DNA of 64,000 nt, taken from assembly GCF_001974875.1 (NCBI RefSeq), contig NZ_MTQD01000006.1, positions 178,294-242,293 of the forward strand, in the 5' to 3' direction. Every line of letters begins with the position of its first letter. Position 1 is the first letter of the stretch. The notes beneath the pieces are model-generated. The model was given only the letters and a program-made list of their open reading frames with translations, made no database searches and was not told the origin of the DNA. Source of the DNA: Pseudoalteromonas sp. EB27. GTDB taxonomy: Bacteria > Pseudomonadota > Gammaproteobacteria > Enterobacterales > Alteromonadaceae. A program made the translations under genes and the position numbers. This document shows positions 26,744-36,161 of the stretch, piece by piece.

Positions 26744-27427
26744 ATGAAAGAATTTTTTATAACAGGCACCGACACCGATGCCGGAAAAACCCACGTTACC
26801 AGTTTGCTATTAAAGTTACTTGCCCAACATAAAAAACAAGCCATTGGCTTTAAGCCCCTTGCTGCTGGCTGCGAAATGGCGTTTGATCAGCTAGTAAATG
26901 CTGATGCCCTCATACTGATGGAAAGCGCAACAGTAAGCGCTAAATACGACGTAGTAAATCCGTTTGCGTTTGCACCCCCTATTGCACCACACATAGCTGC
27001 TGATCAAGTTGGGGTGAGTATTACTGTCGATAAACTAAGTGATGCTTATAAAAACGTAAAACAACAAGGCGCTAATTATATACTTACCGAAGGTGCGGGT
27101 GGATGGGCACTACCAATTAATAATACCGACTATTTATACGATTGGGTAAAGGCTGAGCAGCTACCAGTCATACTCGTTGTAGGTATGAAGCTAGGTTGTT
27201 TAAATCATGCATTACTAACCGCTGCGCATATGCAAAGCATGGGTATAAACTGCGTTGGTTGGATTGCAAACCAAGTCGATAAAAATATGGACGAGTACCA
27301 AGCAAACCTAGATTCACTCAAAGCTCGTTTACCGTTTCCAATACTTGCCATAAGCCCATACAGCGAGCAAACGCCTAAGTTACAAATATACAAAAGCTTG
27401 CTTAGTGCGTTATCTATAAACACTTAA
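26744..27427 (+). CDS. bioD: Dethiobiotin synthetase
   Basis: ATP-dependent carboxylase of 227 aa that closes the ureido ring of dethiobiotin. The P-loop FITGTDTDAGKTHVT is diagnostic, followed by GFKPLAAGC, the TEGAGGWALPIN motif and GCLNHALLTAAHM. Last gene of the biotin operon, 28 nt after bioC. Length is as expected. Confidence 0.95.
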   Translation: MKEFFITGTDTDAGKTHVTSLLLKLLAQHKKQAIGFKPLAAGCEMAFDQLVNADALILMESATVSAKYDVVNPFAFAPPIAPHIAADQVGVSITVDKLSDAYKNVKQQGANYILTEGAGGWALPINNTDYLYDWVKAEQLPVILVVGMKLGCLNHALLTAAHMQSMGINCVGWIANQVDKNMDEYQANLDSLKARLPFPILAISPYSEQTPKLQIYKSLLSALSINT

Positions 27428-27550
27428 GCGGTTTTAGAAAGATTTACTTTTTTTAGGTAAATATTGAAATAGTCAGCCTTAGTACACATATAAACATTTA
27501 TAAATACAAAGCTTGCTCAAAAACAATGTTACTAAGGACATAACGACTAT

Positions 27551-29098
27551 ATGACGCACCCATTTATTGAAAGCTACGCCCCAAATTCGCACGTAAGTGC
27601 AGAGCCAAAAGCACTAAACAATGGTTTACCTAAAAAACGCGTAGGCATAATAGGTGGGGGCACAGCGGGTGCTACTATAGCCATCAGGCTTGCTGCGTTA
27701 GGGTTAGAAACTTACGTATTTGAAAAGAAAAAGTCGTTAATTGATGGTCCGCCAATGTGCCATTTGCACTCAGGTGGTAACTTATATCGCGAAATACCCG
27801 ACGAAGACTGCATAGATTTACTCAAGCAATGTATAGATATAGCGCGCCTTTATCCTCACACCGTCGATGTTCGTCCTACAGTATTTGCCGTGCCCAAGCG
27901 CGACGACGACTCACCGGAGGATTTATTTCCGCGTTTAGATAAATTAGTAAAAGCCTATAGCGAGCTTGTTGAGCAAGACACCGCCAACAAAGTGTTAGGT
28001 GAGGCAGAGCATTATTATCAGTTATATAGCCGCGAGCAAATGCTAAAGCTTGCTAAGCAAAAACAAGTAGCCAAGCCTACGTTGTTAGATGAGTGGATGA
28101 TACCTGTGGCTAAGCATTTAGATTTAGATAAGCTAAAGTTTCCGCTAATTGTTGCACAAGAATATGGTTGGAATATATTTCGTTTATCGGCCAGTGCTCA
28201 ACTCGCGCTTGCCGAGTATGAACATGCTCATGTTTTAACAAATACATGCGTTAAAAGTGTATCGCCTGTTACCAATAATAAGATTGATAAACAAATAACC
28301 AAGTGGAACATTGAATACCAAACACAAGCAAGTTTAGAAGCTAAAAACGTTGAAGTAGATTACCTAATTAATGCGTGTGGTTTTCAAACCGGTATTATTG
28401 ATGACTTGGTTGGGGTAGATGTAAAACGCATGGTCGAATTTAAAGCCTCTTATATAACTCATTGGCAAGGTGCTGGTGGGCAAATACCCGAAATTATTAT
28501 TTACGGTAACCGTGGCACACCAGAGGGCATGGCGCAGCTAACGCCTTACCCAAATGGATATTTTCAAATACACGGCATGACCAACGACATTACGCTATTT
28601 AATGATGGCTTAGCTGATGCAACACCAATGAGTGCTCAACCTAAACTCCCCGATAAATACCTGCACTATATTAAAGATGGATGGGACAAAACAGCATTGC
28701 AAGCACGTAACCAAACAGCAATAGATTATGTAGCCGAGTTTGTACCCGCGTTTAAAAGTGCTAACACACAAAATAATGCCTTGTTTGGCGGGCAACAAAT
28801 CCCAGGGGATGACGACACTTTGCGCGTAGCCGATGTAAGTTTATATTCTCATATTAGTTATGCGCGGGCCGAAAATGTTAAAGCATCGTCAACGTTAATC
28901 GCTGCCGATCAAATAGTGTCTGAGTTTATAAAATTAGGAATAATAAGCAGCGATCCTGCTGTAAACCATCACCGCAGTAGCCATCAATGGTCGTATCTTA
29001 AACATAATAGCTGCGAAAATATTGGCGAAGTTGCGCGCATATTGGCAGGTGAACGTGGTTTTCCAATTGATATGGCAGAGCTAAATAACAGCTTGTAA
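27551..29098 (+). CDS. FAD-dependent oxidoreductase of unknown substrate
   Basis: Flavoprotein of 515 aa. The dinucleotide-binding motif RVGIIGGGTAGATIAIRLA is at about residues 30-48, with EKK ending the second strand. A second FAD contact lies near the C-terminus (SLYSHISYARAENVKAS). No signal peptide, extra domain or cysteine cluster is evident. It follows bioD by 123 bp but is probably a separate unit, since an upstream gap with AT-rich sequence precedes it. I recognise the fold but not the substrate; the C-terminal half could be a substrate domain of the malate:quinone or amino-acid oxidase type. Confidence 0.65.
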   Translation: MTHPFIESYAPNSHVSAEPKALNNGLPKKRVGIIGGGTAGATIAIRLAALGLETYVFEKKKSLIDGPPMCHLHSGGNLYREIPDEDCIDLLKQCIDIARLYPHTVDVRPTVFAVPKRDDDSPEDLFPRLDKLVKAYSELVEQDTANKVLGEAEHYYQLYSREQMLKLAKQKQVAKPTLLDEWMIPVAKHLDLDKLKFPLIVAQEYGWNIFRLSASAQLALAEYEHAHVLTNTCVKSVSPVTNNKIDKQITKWNIEYQTQASLEAKNVEVDYLINACGFQTGIIDDLVGVDVKRMVEFKASYITHWQGAGGQIPEIIIYGNRGTPEGMAQLTPYPNGYFQIHGMTNDITLFNDGLADATPMSAQPKLPDKYLHYIKDGWDKTALQARNQTAIDYVAEFVPAFKSANTQNNALFGGQQIPGDDDTLRVADVSLYSHISYARAENVKASSTLIAADQIVSEFIKLGIISSDPAVNHHRSSHQWSYLKHNSCENIGEVARILAGERGFPIDMAELNNSL

Positions 29099-29191
29099 TA
29101 AACTGATTTATAAAGAAACTTTAGTCTTAGATTTGCTATAAAACGCCTCTCAAAAAAATTATCAATAAACACATAAATAACACTTGTGTTA

Positions 29192-29240
29192 TGACATAGT
29201 TTGTCACAGAATAGCGCTAACGTTATGACATAGTGTGTCA
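29192..29240 (+). promoter_or_regulatory. Tandem TGACA-N5-TGTCA palindromes upstream of htpX
   Basis: TGACATAGTTTGTCA (29192-29206) and TGACATAGTGTGTCA (29226-29240) are near-identical palindromes 34 bp apart, each preceded by GTTA. They end 71 nt upstream of the htpX ATG and look like a double operator. The regulator is not identified. Confidence 0.6.
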
Positions 29241-29311
29241 TAGCGTAGTGATTGCTTTAACCTAATTTATTTTAAGCGTTCGGTGATCAATATTAATTTT
29301 GTGAGGACAAT

Positions 29312-30175
29312 ATGAAACGTGTATTTTTGTTTTTATTAACTAACCTAGCGGTTATGTTGGTATTAGGTGTAGTGCTTTCAATAATAATGAGTGCGCTGGG
29401 TTTAAGCCATCGTAGCCTTGGCGGAATTTTACTTATAGCCACGGTGTTTGGTTTTGGTGGATCGTTTATTTCGTTATTTATGTCGAAATGGATCGCTAAA
29501 AAATCAACCGGCGCGCATGTAATTACACAGCCCCGAAACGAAACCGAACGCTGGCTTGTACAAACGGTATCTGCGCAAGCAAAAAAAGCAGGTATTAAAA
29601 TGCCAGAAGTGGCTATTTACGACAGCCCAGAAATGAACGCATTTGCAACCGGCCCAAGTAAAAACAACTCGTTAGTGGCAGTAAGCACAGGCTTAATGCA
29701 CAACATGACCAAAGATCAAGCCGAAGCCGTACTTGCCCACGAAGTATCGCACGTGGCTAACGGCGACATGGTAACGCTTACCCTAATACAAGGCGTGGTA
29801 AACACCTTTGTAATATTTGCTGCAAAAGTACTGGCAGGCATAGTAGATAACTTTATTAATAGCGATGAAGAAGAGGGTGGTAGTAGCTGGACATACTTCT
29901 TATTCGATATGTTATTCCAAGTATTATTTGGTGTGCTAGCAAGTATAGTAGTGGCAAGTTACAGCCGTAAACGTGAATTTGCAGCCGACAGCGGCGCAGC
30001 AAAACTAGTTGGTGCCGATAAAATGCGATCAGCCCTCGAGCGTTTAAAGCAAAACCATCCTTCGCAATTAGAAGGCTCAATGATGGCCTTTGGTATTGCA
30101 AGTGGGAAAGGTGTTGCTGAGTTGTTTTCGTCGCACCCACCGCTTGATGCTCGAATCGACGCACTACGTAAGTAA
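29312..30175 (+). CDS. htpX: Membrane zinc protease HtpX
   Basis: Inner-membrane M48 protease of 287 aa used in membrane-protein quality control. Two N-terminal helices (about 4-27 and 36-58) are followed by the zinc site His143-Glu144-x2-His147 ([11 protein letters not shown]). Two more helices come next, and the third ligand lies in [17 protein letters not shown]. The C-terminal [13 protein letters not shown] is typical. RBS GAGGACA. Regulation may act through the double palindrome 29192-29240. Confidence 0.96.
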   Translation: MKRVFLFLLTNLAVMLVLGVVLSIIMSALGLSHRSLGGILLIATVFGFGGSFISLFMSKWIAKKSTGAHVITQPRNETERWLVQTVSAQAKKAGIKMPEVAIYDSPEMNAFATGPSKNNSLVAVSTGLMHNMTKDQAEAVLAHEVSHVANGDMVTLTLIQGVVNTFVIFAAKVLAGIVDNFINSDEEEGGSSWTYFLFDMLFQVLFGVLASIVVASYSRKREFAADSGAAKLVGADKMRSALERLKQNHPSQLEGSMMAFGIASGKGVAELFSSHPPLDARIDALRK

Positions 30176-30197
30176 TTATGTAAATTAGTTATATACT

Positions 30198-30223
30198 AAG
30201 CCAGCTTAATCGCTGGCTTTTTT
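30198..30223 (+). terminator. Intrinsic terminator of htpX
   Basis: AAGCCAGC pairs with GCTGGCTT around a short loop and is followed by TTTT. Confidence 0.85.
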
Positions 30224-30255
30224 ATGTTTACGTTAAAATACCAAAATCGCATGCA

Positions 30256-30271
30256 CTGTGTTTATATACAG
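30256..30271 (+). promoter_or_regulatory. LexA-like box
   Basis: CTGTGTTTATATACAG fits CTGT-N8-ACAG, with the symmetry extending to GCACTGT/ACAGTGC. It lies about 130-150 nt upstream of the zinc-ribbon gene. A very similar site is at 58793-58808. Confidence 0.5.
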
Positions 30272-30358
30272 TGCCCTGTGTCGCTTTATAAAATCGTTAC
30301 TTTTTTAAGCTATATGTGTTTACGAAGTTATTGTGTATAAGTAAACTAAAATAACTTA

Positions 30359-30381
30359 AAAGCCAGCAATGCTGCTGGTTT
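30359..30381 (+). terminator. Hairpin with T-tract just upstream of the zinc-ribbon gene
   Basis: AAAGCCAGC pairs with GCTGCTGGTTTT-type sequence. Its T-tract lies about 15 nt before the following gene, so it may act as an attenuator or be a second terminator for htpX. Confidence 0.4.
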
Positions 30382-30396
30382 TAATACTTAACAAGG

Positions 30397-30927
30397 ATGC
30401 TTATTGTAGTGGAAAAGATGCAGCAAACTAAAGAATGCATTATGTGTTTTAGCGCCATAGATTCACGGGCTAAAAAATGCCCGCAATGCACCTCACTTCA
30501 AGCTAAATATTCTAACTTAGAAAACAATCCCATTATTATTGGTGCATTGGCCTTAATTATTGTTGGTATTTTTGGGTTTATTTTTTATCAAAATATATAT
30601 GTAGCAGGGCTTGAAGAACAAGCACAAAAAAACCTAACTGCTAATGTAAACCAAATTAGCACTAAAAATGAAACCGATGGTTTGTATGTTGCCTGTATAG
30701 GGCAAATAAAAAATGAATCAGATTTTTCGTTTAAAAATATAAAGTTTAAGGTCGATTTTTTAACAGATCAAAACACTCTAGTCGATACGCTATCAATAAC
30801 CGACGAAGACCTAATTCTACAGCCTAATGACTCAACAAACTTTAGAGTAAGAGGGATAGCCCAAAAGTCTGCTAATAGTTATAACAACTGCCAAGTAACA
30901 ATAACCGATGCTTGGGCCTATAAATAA
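30397..30927 (+). CDS. Zinc-ribbon membrane protein
   Basis: Protein of up to 176 aa. An N-terminal zinc ribbon (CIMC...CPQC) lies on the cytoplasmic side, a single helix follows (IIIGALALIIVGIFGFIFYQ), and then a periplasmic domain with FxxCIGQIKNESDFSFKNIKFKVDFL, a FxLxP-like immunoglobulin-type fold. ATG 30397 is too close to AAGG, so GTG 30409 with AAGGAT 10 nt upstream is a better start. Function unknown. A LexA-like box is upstream. Confidence 0.6.
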   Translation: MLIVVEKMQQTKECIMCFSAIDSRAKKCPQCTSLQAKYSNLENNPIIIGALALIIVGIFGFIFYQNIYVAGLEEQAQKNLTANVNQISTKNETDGLYVACIGQIKNESDFSFKNIKFKVDFLTDQNTLVDTLSITDEDLILQPNDSTNFRVRGIAQKSANSYNNCQVTITDAWAYK

Positions 30928-30945
30928 AAATGAATTTTTACGATT

Positions 30946-30973
30946 AAAAAAACCAGCTAAAAAGCTGGTTTTT
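30946..30973. terminator. Bidirectional terminator
   Basis: AAAAAACCAGCT and AGCTGGTTTTT form a stem with AAAA loop between the convergent zinc-ribbon and gloA genes. Confidence 0.85.
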
Positions 30974-30991
30974 AATATAAATAAATCGTTA

Positions 30992-31519
30992 TTACTGAGA
31001 AAGAATAATTTCAGTAATTCCCTCAGCAGAGAGTATTTCAATCCAGTAGCCGTCAGGATCTTTAATAAAGGCTAGGCCTTTCATTGAGCCATCATCTGGT
31101 TTTTTTACAAACTCTACATCGTATTTTGCAAAGCGCTCACAGGCCTCGTAAACATCCGGCACGCTAATACCAATATGGCCAAAGCCTTTAGGCTCTTGGT
31201 TGCCACTGTGGTAGCCCTCAAAACTGTCATCGTTTTCAGTGCCCCAATTATGGGTTAACTCAATTAACGCAGGGCGACGAAACACCCATTCAGCTTTTTC
31301 CTTATCATCGCCTTCTGGCAACTCTTGTTCGTAGCCTAAAAAGTAAAGCGTAAACTTCATACCAGGAAAGTCATACTTACCTAAAAGCTTCATACCCAAT
31401 ACATTTTCATAAAATTCTAAAGACGGCTTTGGATCTTTAATACGCAACATAGTTTGCTGCATCACATAGCCTTGCGTGGCTTGTTCAATTTGCTCTGGAG
31501 ATTCGTTATAGCTAGACAT
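30992..31519 (-). CDS. gloA: Lactoylglutathione lyase (glyoxalase I)
   Basis: Metalloenzyme of 175 aa that converts the methylglyoxal-glutathione adduct to S-lactoylglutathione. Metal ligands expected for the family are visible: Gln in [10 protein letters not shown], Glu in [10 protein letters not shown], His in GFGHIGISV and Glu in GYWIEIL. The long form, with the insert around [18 protein letters not shown], matches the eukaryote/proteobacterial long glyoxalase I. It is monocistronic and convergent with the zinc-ribbon gene. Confidence 0.93.
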   Translation of the reverse strand: MSSYNESPEQIEQATQGYVMQQTMLRIKDPKPSLEFYENVLGMKLLGKYDFPGMKFTLYFLGYEQELPEGDDKEKAEWVFRRPALIELTHNWGTENDDSFEGYHSGNQEPKGFGHIGISVPDVYEACERFAKYDVEFVKKPDDGSMKGLAFIKDPDGYWIEILSAEGITEIILSQ

Positions 31520-31775
31520 GGTGATCCTTACTGAAAATAATAAAGCGAAAGCATAGATATAGTACTTAATTTATCATAATCAACCGTATGATAAATTTAA
31601 ACCACTGCTTTACTTTTTAACCATTAATAGTGGAATTAACTGTCAAAAACGGAGCTTTATAAATAGCACGTGTTATTTTCTAAGCCATTTTCCTAGGTTG
31701 ATTAGGAATATGGATGATTTTTTACTTTCATAATTGCTAATAAACTATTGAAAACTGGGACGTTAAGATACAAAT

Positions 31776-32318
31776 ATGACTTTATTAGATGAAAGTACAA
31801 AAGAATTTGGCAGCATGAGCGTATTACTTCACAACACCAATACAGCAAGTTACTGTATTGAGTGGTTTAGTAAAATGACCGGAGCGTCGATTACCTTAGC
31901 AAGAGTGGAAGCTGGCAAGTATTTAGTTACCCGAAAGTGGGCAGAAGGGCGCGAACTAGATGATGTAACCAGTGACTTTAACCGCGCTAACCAAGCCATT
32001 ATTCATTTTTTGAATAATGTTGATATAGCTAAGATGAACGAGCAAAGAGTCGCCGCAGCTAAACTTTACTGTATAAATTTATTTGTAAAAGCAGAAGGTT
32101 TGAGGCCTGTTACTAACCCTAATTTACCAAAACCAAGGCTGCAAGACGCTATAGGCAAAAAGGTGATAGTAAAGTCAACCTTAGGGAATTGCCAAATAGC
32201 TACCGGACTATTGCTACAGCTGGTGGGTAACCAAGTTGAAATTCAGGTAAACCCAGATAGCGCATTTGATGATCAACCAAGGCAAAAGTTTTACACTAAG
32301 CAAGTATCAATTTGTTAA
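31776..32318 (+). CDS. Conserved-looking protein of unknown function
   Basis: Soluble protein of 180 aa with no signal peptide or helix span. The N-terminal half is mixed alpha/beta with a conserved-looking WFSKMTGASITLARVEAGKYLVTRKW block. The C-terminal 60 residues are beta-rich (KKVIVKSTLGNCQIATGLLL, VEIQVNPDSAF). I do not recognise a family. It ends 5 nt before the convergent sensor-kinase stop. The codon use looks like that of neighbours, so it is probably a real gene. Confidence 0.55.
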   Translation: MTLLDESTKEFGSMSVLLHNTNTASYCIEWFSKMTGASITLARVEAGKYLVTRKWAEGRELDDVTSDFNRANQAIIHFLNNVDIAKMNEQRVAAAKLYCINLFVKAEGLRPVTNPNLPKPRLQDAIGKKVIVKSTLGNCQIATGLLLQLVGNQVEIQVNPDSAFDDQPRQKFYTKQVSIC

Positions 32319-32323
32319 AGTGT

Positions 32324-33913
32324 TTAACGGCCAATATTTATAGGCAGTTTTACCTTAATGGTAAAGCCGCCTTGATTAGTAACCTTAAAGCTACCACCCA
32401 GCGCAATAGCTCGCTCTTGTATAAAAGCTAAACCATAGTGACCTGAGTTTTCTGTTGGCTTTACTTCGCTTCCGTTATCACTAATTTCTAATTTTATAAA
32501 CTGACTATCCGTTTTAATATTTATAATAAGTTTGGTCGCGTTACTATGCTTAATACAATTGGTAACAGCTTCTTGGCAAATCCTGTAAACGGCAATTTCA
32601 TGCGCTTTAGTGAGCGTATCATCTACGTTAAAATTAACCTCATAGCTTATATTTGCTTTTGTAAGTAAACTTTTTAATCGCCCTTGAGTCATCGCATTTT
32701 CTAGCCCTAACTCGTCTAATTCACGAGGGCGAAGGTAGTGCATTAATTGGTAAACAGAATCGTACATAGAGTTTGCATTGTTTTTTAACGTAGCCACAAA
32801 CGATTGTGTTTTTTCATCACAAAGGTGCGATAAAATAGCCAAGTCGGTTTTTAAAGCCGTTAAGTTTTGCCCAAGTTCGTCGTGTAACTCTTGTGAAAGG
32901 TGCTTACGCTCGTTTTCTTGCACGCTCACCATTTTAGCCCCAAGAAGGGTATTTTGATTAAGCTGCTTAGTTAGTGCGCGGTTAATCTTTTTTAATTCAG
33001 CATTTTTACGTTTAAGCTCTGTAATTGCGGCGCCTAACACCATGCTGGTAATCGCATTAGCCAAAATAAACAACTGGCTAATATAGGTATTGCTAGGCTC
33101 ATGGGTCATGCTTGCTTCAACTATTATGAGTGCATTTATAAGTGTCGCACTACTTACTGCGCCTAATACGCCAAAGCGATACGAAAACCAAATAATAGGT
33201 AATAACGATGCAAGGCGTAGTAATGGGTAAGTATCGGGCCGTATAAGGTATACAAGCATCGCAACAAGTAAAACAGTAGCTAACGTAACCGTTAAATTAG
33301 TTACTTTAAGTAATGCCGGGCGCTTTAACGAAAGGTTCAAAGAGTGAAGCAGCATAATAAACGGCGCAACTAATAACGAGCCTGTTATATCGCCAAGGCA
33401 CATATTTAACTGATACTGTAATAGCTCTTTAGCAACCAATATGTTTGTAAATTCAAACGCACTAGAAAACAAAAACCACTTTATTGAGGTACTCGCAACA
33501 CACAATAAAATCAACGAAAGTATACCTAAACTATTATTAATACTTGGTGGCCAGCGGCTATGTTTAAACACATACACAAGGGCAAAAAAGCAAAGCTCCT
33601 GCCAAAAACCATGCAGTAAATTAAACTCCCAAACCCCGGTCATTGTATAACCTAAGTGAGCAGCCAAAGCACGAGACGATATCCACAACGTAATCCAATA
33701 CTGAGTTGGCGAAAGCAAATAAAAAGCAATTTTTATCCCTGCAGGAATAAATATAGCGCTACTTTCAGGGACAGTTTCTAAATTAGCCCCAACCCAAAAA
33801 GCAGCAATACAGGCAATAAAATAAATTACGCCAACTACAAACTGCTTTGTAATTTCTTTAGCGGTTGCTGCAATAGAAAAATTAAAAGCAGGTAATGTAC
33901 TAGGTAAGTTCAT
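32324..33913 (-). CDS. MASE1-type membrane sensor histidine kinase (NarX/DesK class)
   Basis: Sensor kinase of 529 aa. The first ~290 residues hold about eight transmembrane helices with MASE1-like character (AAFWVGANLETVPESSAIFIPAGIKIAF). A coiled linker follows (about 295-330), then HisKA_3 with the phospho-acceptor His in LSQELHDELGQNLTALKTD. The HATPase domain has AVTNCIKHSNATK and DNGSE...GHYGLAFIQERA. Its start overlaps the stop of the cognate LuxR-type regulator by 14 nt. The signal is unknown. Confidence 0.88.
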   Translation of the reverse strand: MNLPSTLPAFNFSIAATAKEITKQFVVGVIYFIACIAAFWVGANLETVPESSAIFIPAGIKIAFYLLSPTQYWITLWISSRALAAHLGYTMTGVWEFNLLHGFWQELCFFALVYVFKHSRWPPSINNSLGILSLILLCVASTSIKWFLFSSAFEFTNILVAKELLQYQLNMCLGDITGSLLVAPFIMLLHSLNLSLKRPALLKVTNLTVTLATVLLVAMLVYLIRPDTYPLLRLASLLPIIWFSYRFGVLGAVSSATLINALIIVEASMTHEPSNTYISQLFILANAITSMVLGAAITELKRKNAELKKINRALTKQLNQNTLLGAKMVSVQENERKHLSQELHDELGQNLTALKTDLAILSHLCDEKTQSFVATLKNNANSMYDSVYQLMHYLRPRELDELGLENAMTQGRLKSLLTKANISYEVNFNVDDTLTKAHEIAVYRICQEAVTNCIKHSNATKLIINIKTDSQFIKLEISDNGSEVKPTENSGHYGLAFIQERAIALGGSFKVTNQGGFTIKVKLPINIGR

Positions 33914-34529
33914 CTAGCTGAATTACTCCCGCATCAATCGCTATTTTTAGCAGTTCAAACGATGTTGTTACATTAAGCTTGCTGTAAATATTTGCTTTAT
34001 GCACATGCGCTGTTTTAGGCATTATTTCTAATTTTTGTGCTATTTGCTTTGCATTAAAGCCCTTTGCTAACAGTGGTAAAGCTTCGAGCTCTCGGTTAGT
34101 TAAAATAGTTAACGCTGAGTTTGGCGTATTTAAAGCAAAATTCACATCTTCACTTATATAGCGTTTACCTAATGCAACCGATTTAACTGCATCAATTAAC
34201 TCCTCCGACGCAGATCGTTTAGACACGTAACCAAGTGCGCCTAATCGTAGCGCATTACTTACATAAGGTTCGTAATCGTGCATGGAGGCAACAATGGTTT
34301 TAATTTCAGGGAAATTTTCGTTAAGGTAGGTTAAAAATGTAAGGCCGGTTTCTGATTCATTAAGTGATATATCAACAATAAATATATCGGGTTGTTCAAG
34401 CTCAACAGCCAGTTTTGCTTGGCTAACATTGCAGGCTTCTATTATTACTTCCCAGTCTGCTTGTAGCTCTAGTAGTTTTTTAAAACTGTCGCGTACTAAT
34501 TGATGATCTTCAATTATTCCAATGTGCAT
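33900..34529 (-). CDS. LuxR/NarL-family response regulator
   Basis: Response regulator of 209 aa. The receiver domain has phospho-acceptor Asp53 (IFIVDISL), with IIEDH at the N-terminus. The C-terminal HTH_LuxR domain contains LTNRELEALPLLAKGFNAKQIAQKL. The residues NKANIYSKL match the DNA-recognition end, although MPKTAHVHKANIY differs slightly from the usual SxKTVxxHRxxI. It is the first gene of a two-gene operon with the MASE1 kinase. The target genes are unknown; the flanking DUF302 gene is a candidate. Confidence 0.9.
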   Translation of the reverse strand: MHIGIIEDHQLVRDSFKKLLELQADWEVIIEACNVSQAKLAVELEQPDIFIVDISLNESETGLTFLTYLNENFPEIKTIVASMHDYEPYVSNALRLGALGYVSKRSASEELIDAVKSVALGKRYISEDVNFALNTPNSALTILTNRELEALPLLAKGFNAKQIAQKLEIMPKTAHVHKANIYSKLNVTTSFELLKIAIDAGVIQLDELT

Positions 34530-34677
34530 GTATTTCTCCCTTTAAATTTATTATACATTGAAACAGATAACCATCAGCCAAAAAATTTATTAAATTTAAT
34601 TACCTAGCAAAAAATGTACATTGTAAAAATTAAAGGAGCAATAACGCTCAGTATTTTTATATTTAAACGGAGACACT

Positions 34678-35130
34678 ATGAAAACACTAAATATTATTTT
34701 TGGACTCGCATTACTCTTTGCTATTACAAATGCTAACGCAGTAGAGGGGCTAATTTCAGTAAAAAGCCCATTAAGTGCAAAAGCCACTATGGATAAGTTT
34801 GAGAATTTGGCAAAACAAAAAGGGCTAAATATATTTGCACGAATAGATCACGCTGCTGGTGCTAAAAAAGTAGAACAGCAACTACGCCCAACAGAGGTTC
34901 TTATATTTGGTAACCCCAAAGGCGGCACACCTCTTATGCAGTGCGCACAAACAATAGGTATTGATTTACCGCTAAAAGCACTGGTATGGGAAGACGCACA
35001 ATCGCAAGTGTGGTTAAGCTATAACGATCCTACTTATATAGCTGCGCGCCATAACGCAGTAAATTGCCCAGCGGCTAAAAAAATAGGTAAAGTATTAGCA
35101 GCACTGGCAGAAAAAACTGTTGGACCATAA
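34678..35130 (+). CDS. Periplasmic DUF302 protein
   Basis: Secreted protein of 150 aa with signal peptide (LNIIFGLALLFAITNANA). The mature part follows the DUF302 pattern: SVKSPLSAKATMDKFENLAKQKGLNIFARIDHA and LIFGNPKGGTPLMQ, then SYNDPTYIAARH. The molecular role is unknown. It is divergent from the two-component genes at 33900-34529. Confidence 0.8.
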   Translation: MKTLNIIFGLALLFAITNANAVEGLISVKSPLSAKATMDKFENLAKQKGLNIFARIDHAAGAKKVEQQLRPTEVLIFGNPKGGTPLMQCAQTIGIDLPLKALVWEDAQSQVWLSYNDPTYIAARHNAVNCPAAKKIGKVLAALAEKTVGP

Positions 35131-35165
35131 AACTAAATTTAAACAATGCATTAGCTAAATTAAGG

Positions 35166-35528
35166 ATGATTTTGAAACAATCTTCAATCGTATTTTTAGC
35201 CGTAGTAAGCCTGTTTTTACAGGCTTTTTTGCTAATTTCGCTAATTAGTTTTTTTATAGGTATTTATAATGCTTATGCAGCATTTGCTGGTGGCGATCCT
35301 AAATTAATAGCAGGGCATATTTCATCAGGTATTGTAATTTCGTTAATACAAATTGCACCAGCAATACTTGGCTATTTTATAAGTTACATGTTGATTAAAA
35401 ATAAACGCGTAAATGACTTTGCATTGCTTAAATCTGCTTTAAAGTTTTATGCGTATCTATGGCTTTTATTTATCCCCATTGGTACGATTTTAGGTGCAAA
35501 GTTATTAACTCAATTAAAGAAGGGTTAA
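35166..35528 (+). CDS. Small multi-span membrane protein of unknown function
   Basis: Membrane protein of about 118-120 aa with three to four hydrophobic segments (FLAVVSLFLQAFLLISLISFF, ISSGIVISLIQIAPAILGYFI, LWLLFIPIGTILGA). ATG 35166 directly follows AAGG, so TTG 35172 is an equally likely start. Between a DUF302 and a DUF421 gene, with short gaps. No family recognised. Confidence 0.55.
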   Translation: MILKQSSIVFLAVVSLFLQAFLLISLISFFIGIYNAYAAFAGGDPKLIAGHISSGIVISLIQIAPAILGYFISYMLIKNKRVNDFALLKSALKFYAYLWLLFIPIGTILGAKLLTQLKKG

Positions 35529-35562
35529 ATTTAATAGCGGCTTTAAAAATAAAGGAGTAACC

Positions 35563-36078
35563 ATGTTTTTTGATGATGTTCAGGGTTTAGTGCGCGTACT
35601 TATTATTGGCGTATTGGGTTATGTAGCGCTGGTGTTTTGGTTGCGTGTATCGGGCAAGCGAACACTATCTAAATGGAACGTGTTCGACTTTGTAGTCACC
35701 ATTGCGCTGGGCTCTATATTAGCGTCTGTTATTATTTCAAAAAGTGTCGCGCTGCTTGAAGGCATATTGGCCTTTGTTGTTTTAATAGGGCTGCAATATT
35801 TAATTACCTGGCTCAGTGTTCGCTCATCTAAATTTGCAGCTTTAGTAAAAGCTGAGCCCACGTTGTTACTGAGTAATGGTGAATATTGCACTGCTGCACT
35901 TAAATCGCAGCGCGTAACAAAATCAGAAATTCGCGCTGCTATTCGTGGTGCGGGCATATTAGCCATAGAAGATGTAGCCGCCGTAGTGCTAGAGACCGAT
36001 GGCAGTTTTAGCGTAATGCCGCACAATAGCAGCGGGTTAAAAACCGCGTTAAGCGATGTAGTGAGTGTTAAAGAGTGA
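35563..36078 (+). CDS. DUF421/YetF-family membrane protein
   Basis: Protein of 171 aa with three N-terminal helices and a cytoplasmic DUF421 domain. The motif RVSGKRTLSKWNVFDFVVTIALGSILAS is the family hallmark, and the C-terminal domain (PTLLLSNGEYCTAALKSQRVTKSEIRAAIRGAG) also fits. The biochemical role is unknown. AAAGGAG precedes the ATG. Closed by the terminator at 36107. Confidence 0.85.
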   Translation: MFFDDVQGLVRVLIIGVLGYVALVFWLRVSGKRTLSKWNVFDFVVTIALGSILASVIISKSVALLEGILAFVVLIGLQYLITWLSVRSSKFAALVKAEPTLLLSNGEYCTAALKSQRVTKSEIRAAIRGAGILAIEDVAAVVLETDGSFSVMPHNSSGLKTALSDVVSVKE

Positions 36079-36106
36079 TAGAGAGCATTAAAGAGTAATA
36101 AAAGAG

Positions 36107-36150
36107 GAGACAGGTATGATTGCCTAGCAGATTTAAGCCTGTCTCATTTA
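36107..36150. terminator. Convergent-gene terminator
   Basis: GAGACAGG (36107-36114) pairs with CCTGTCTC (36138-36145), followed by ATTTAATTTATTT. It lies between the convergent DUF421 and TRIC-family genes. Confidence 0.55.
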
Positions 36151-36161
36151 ATTTATTTAAG

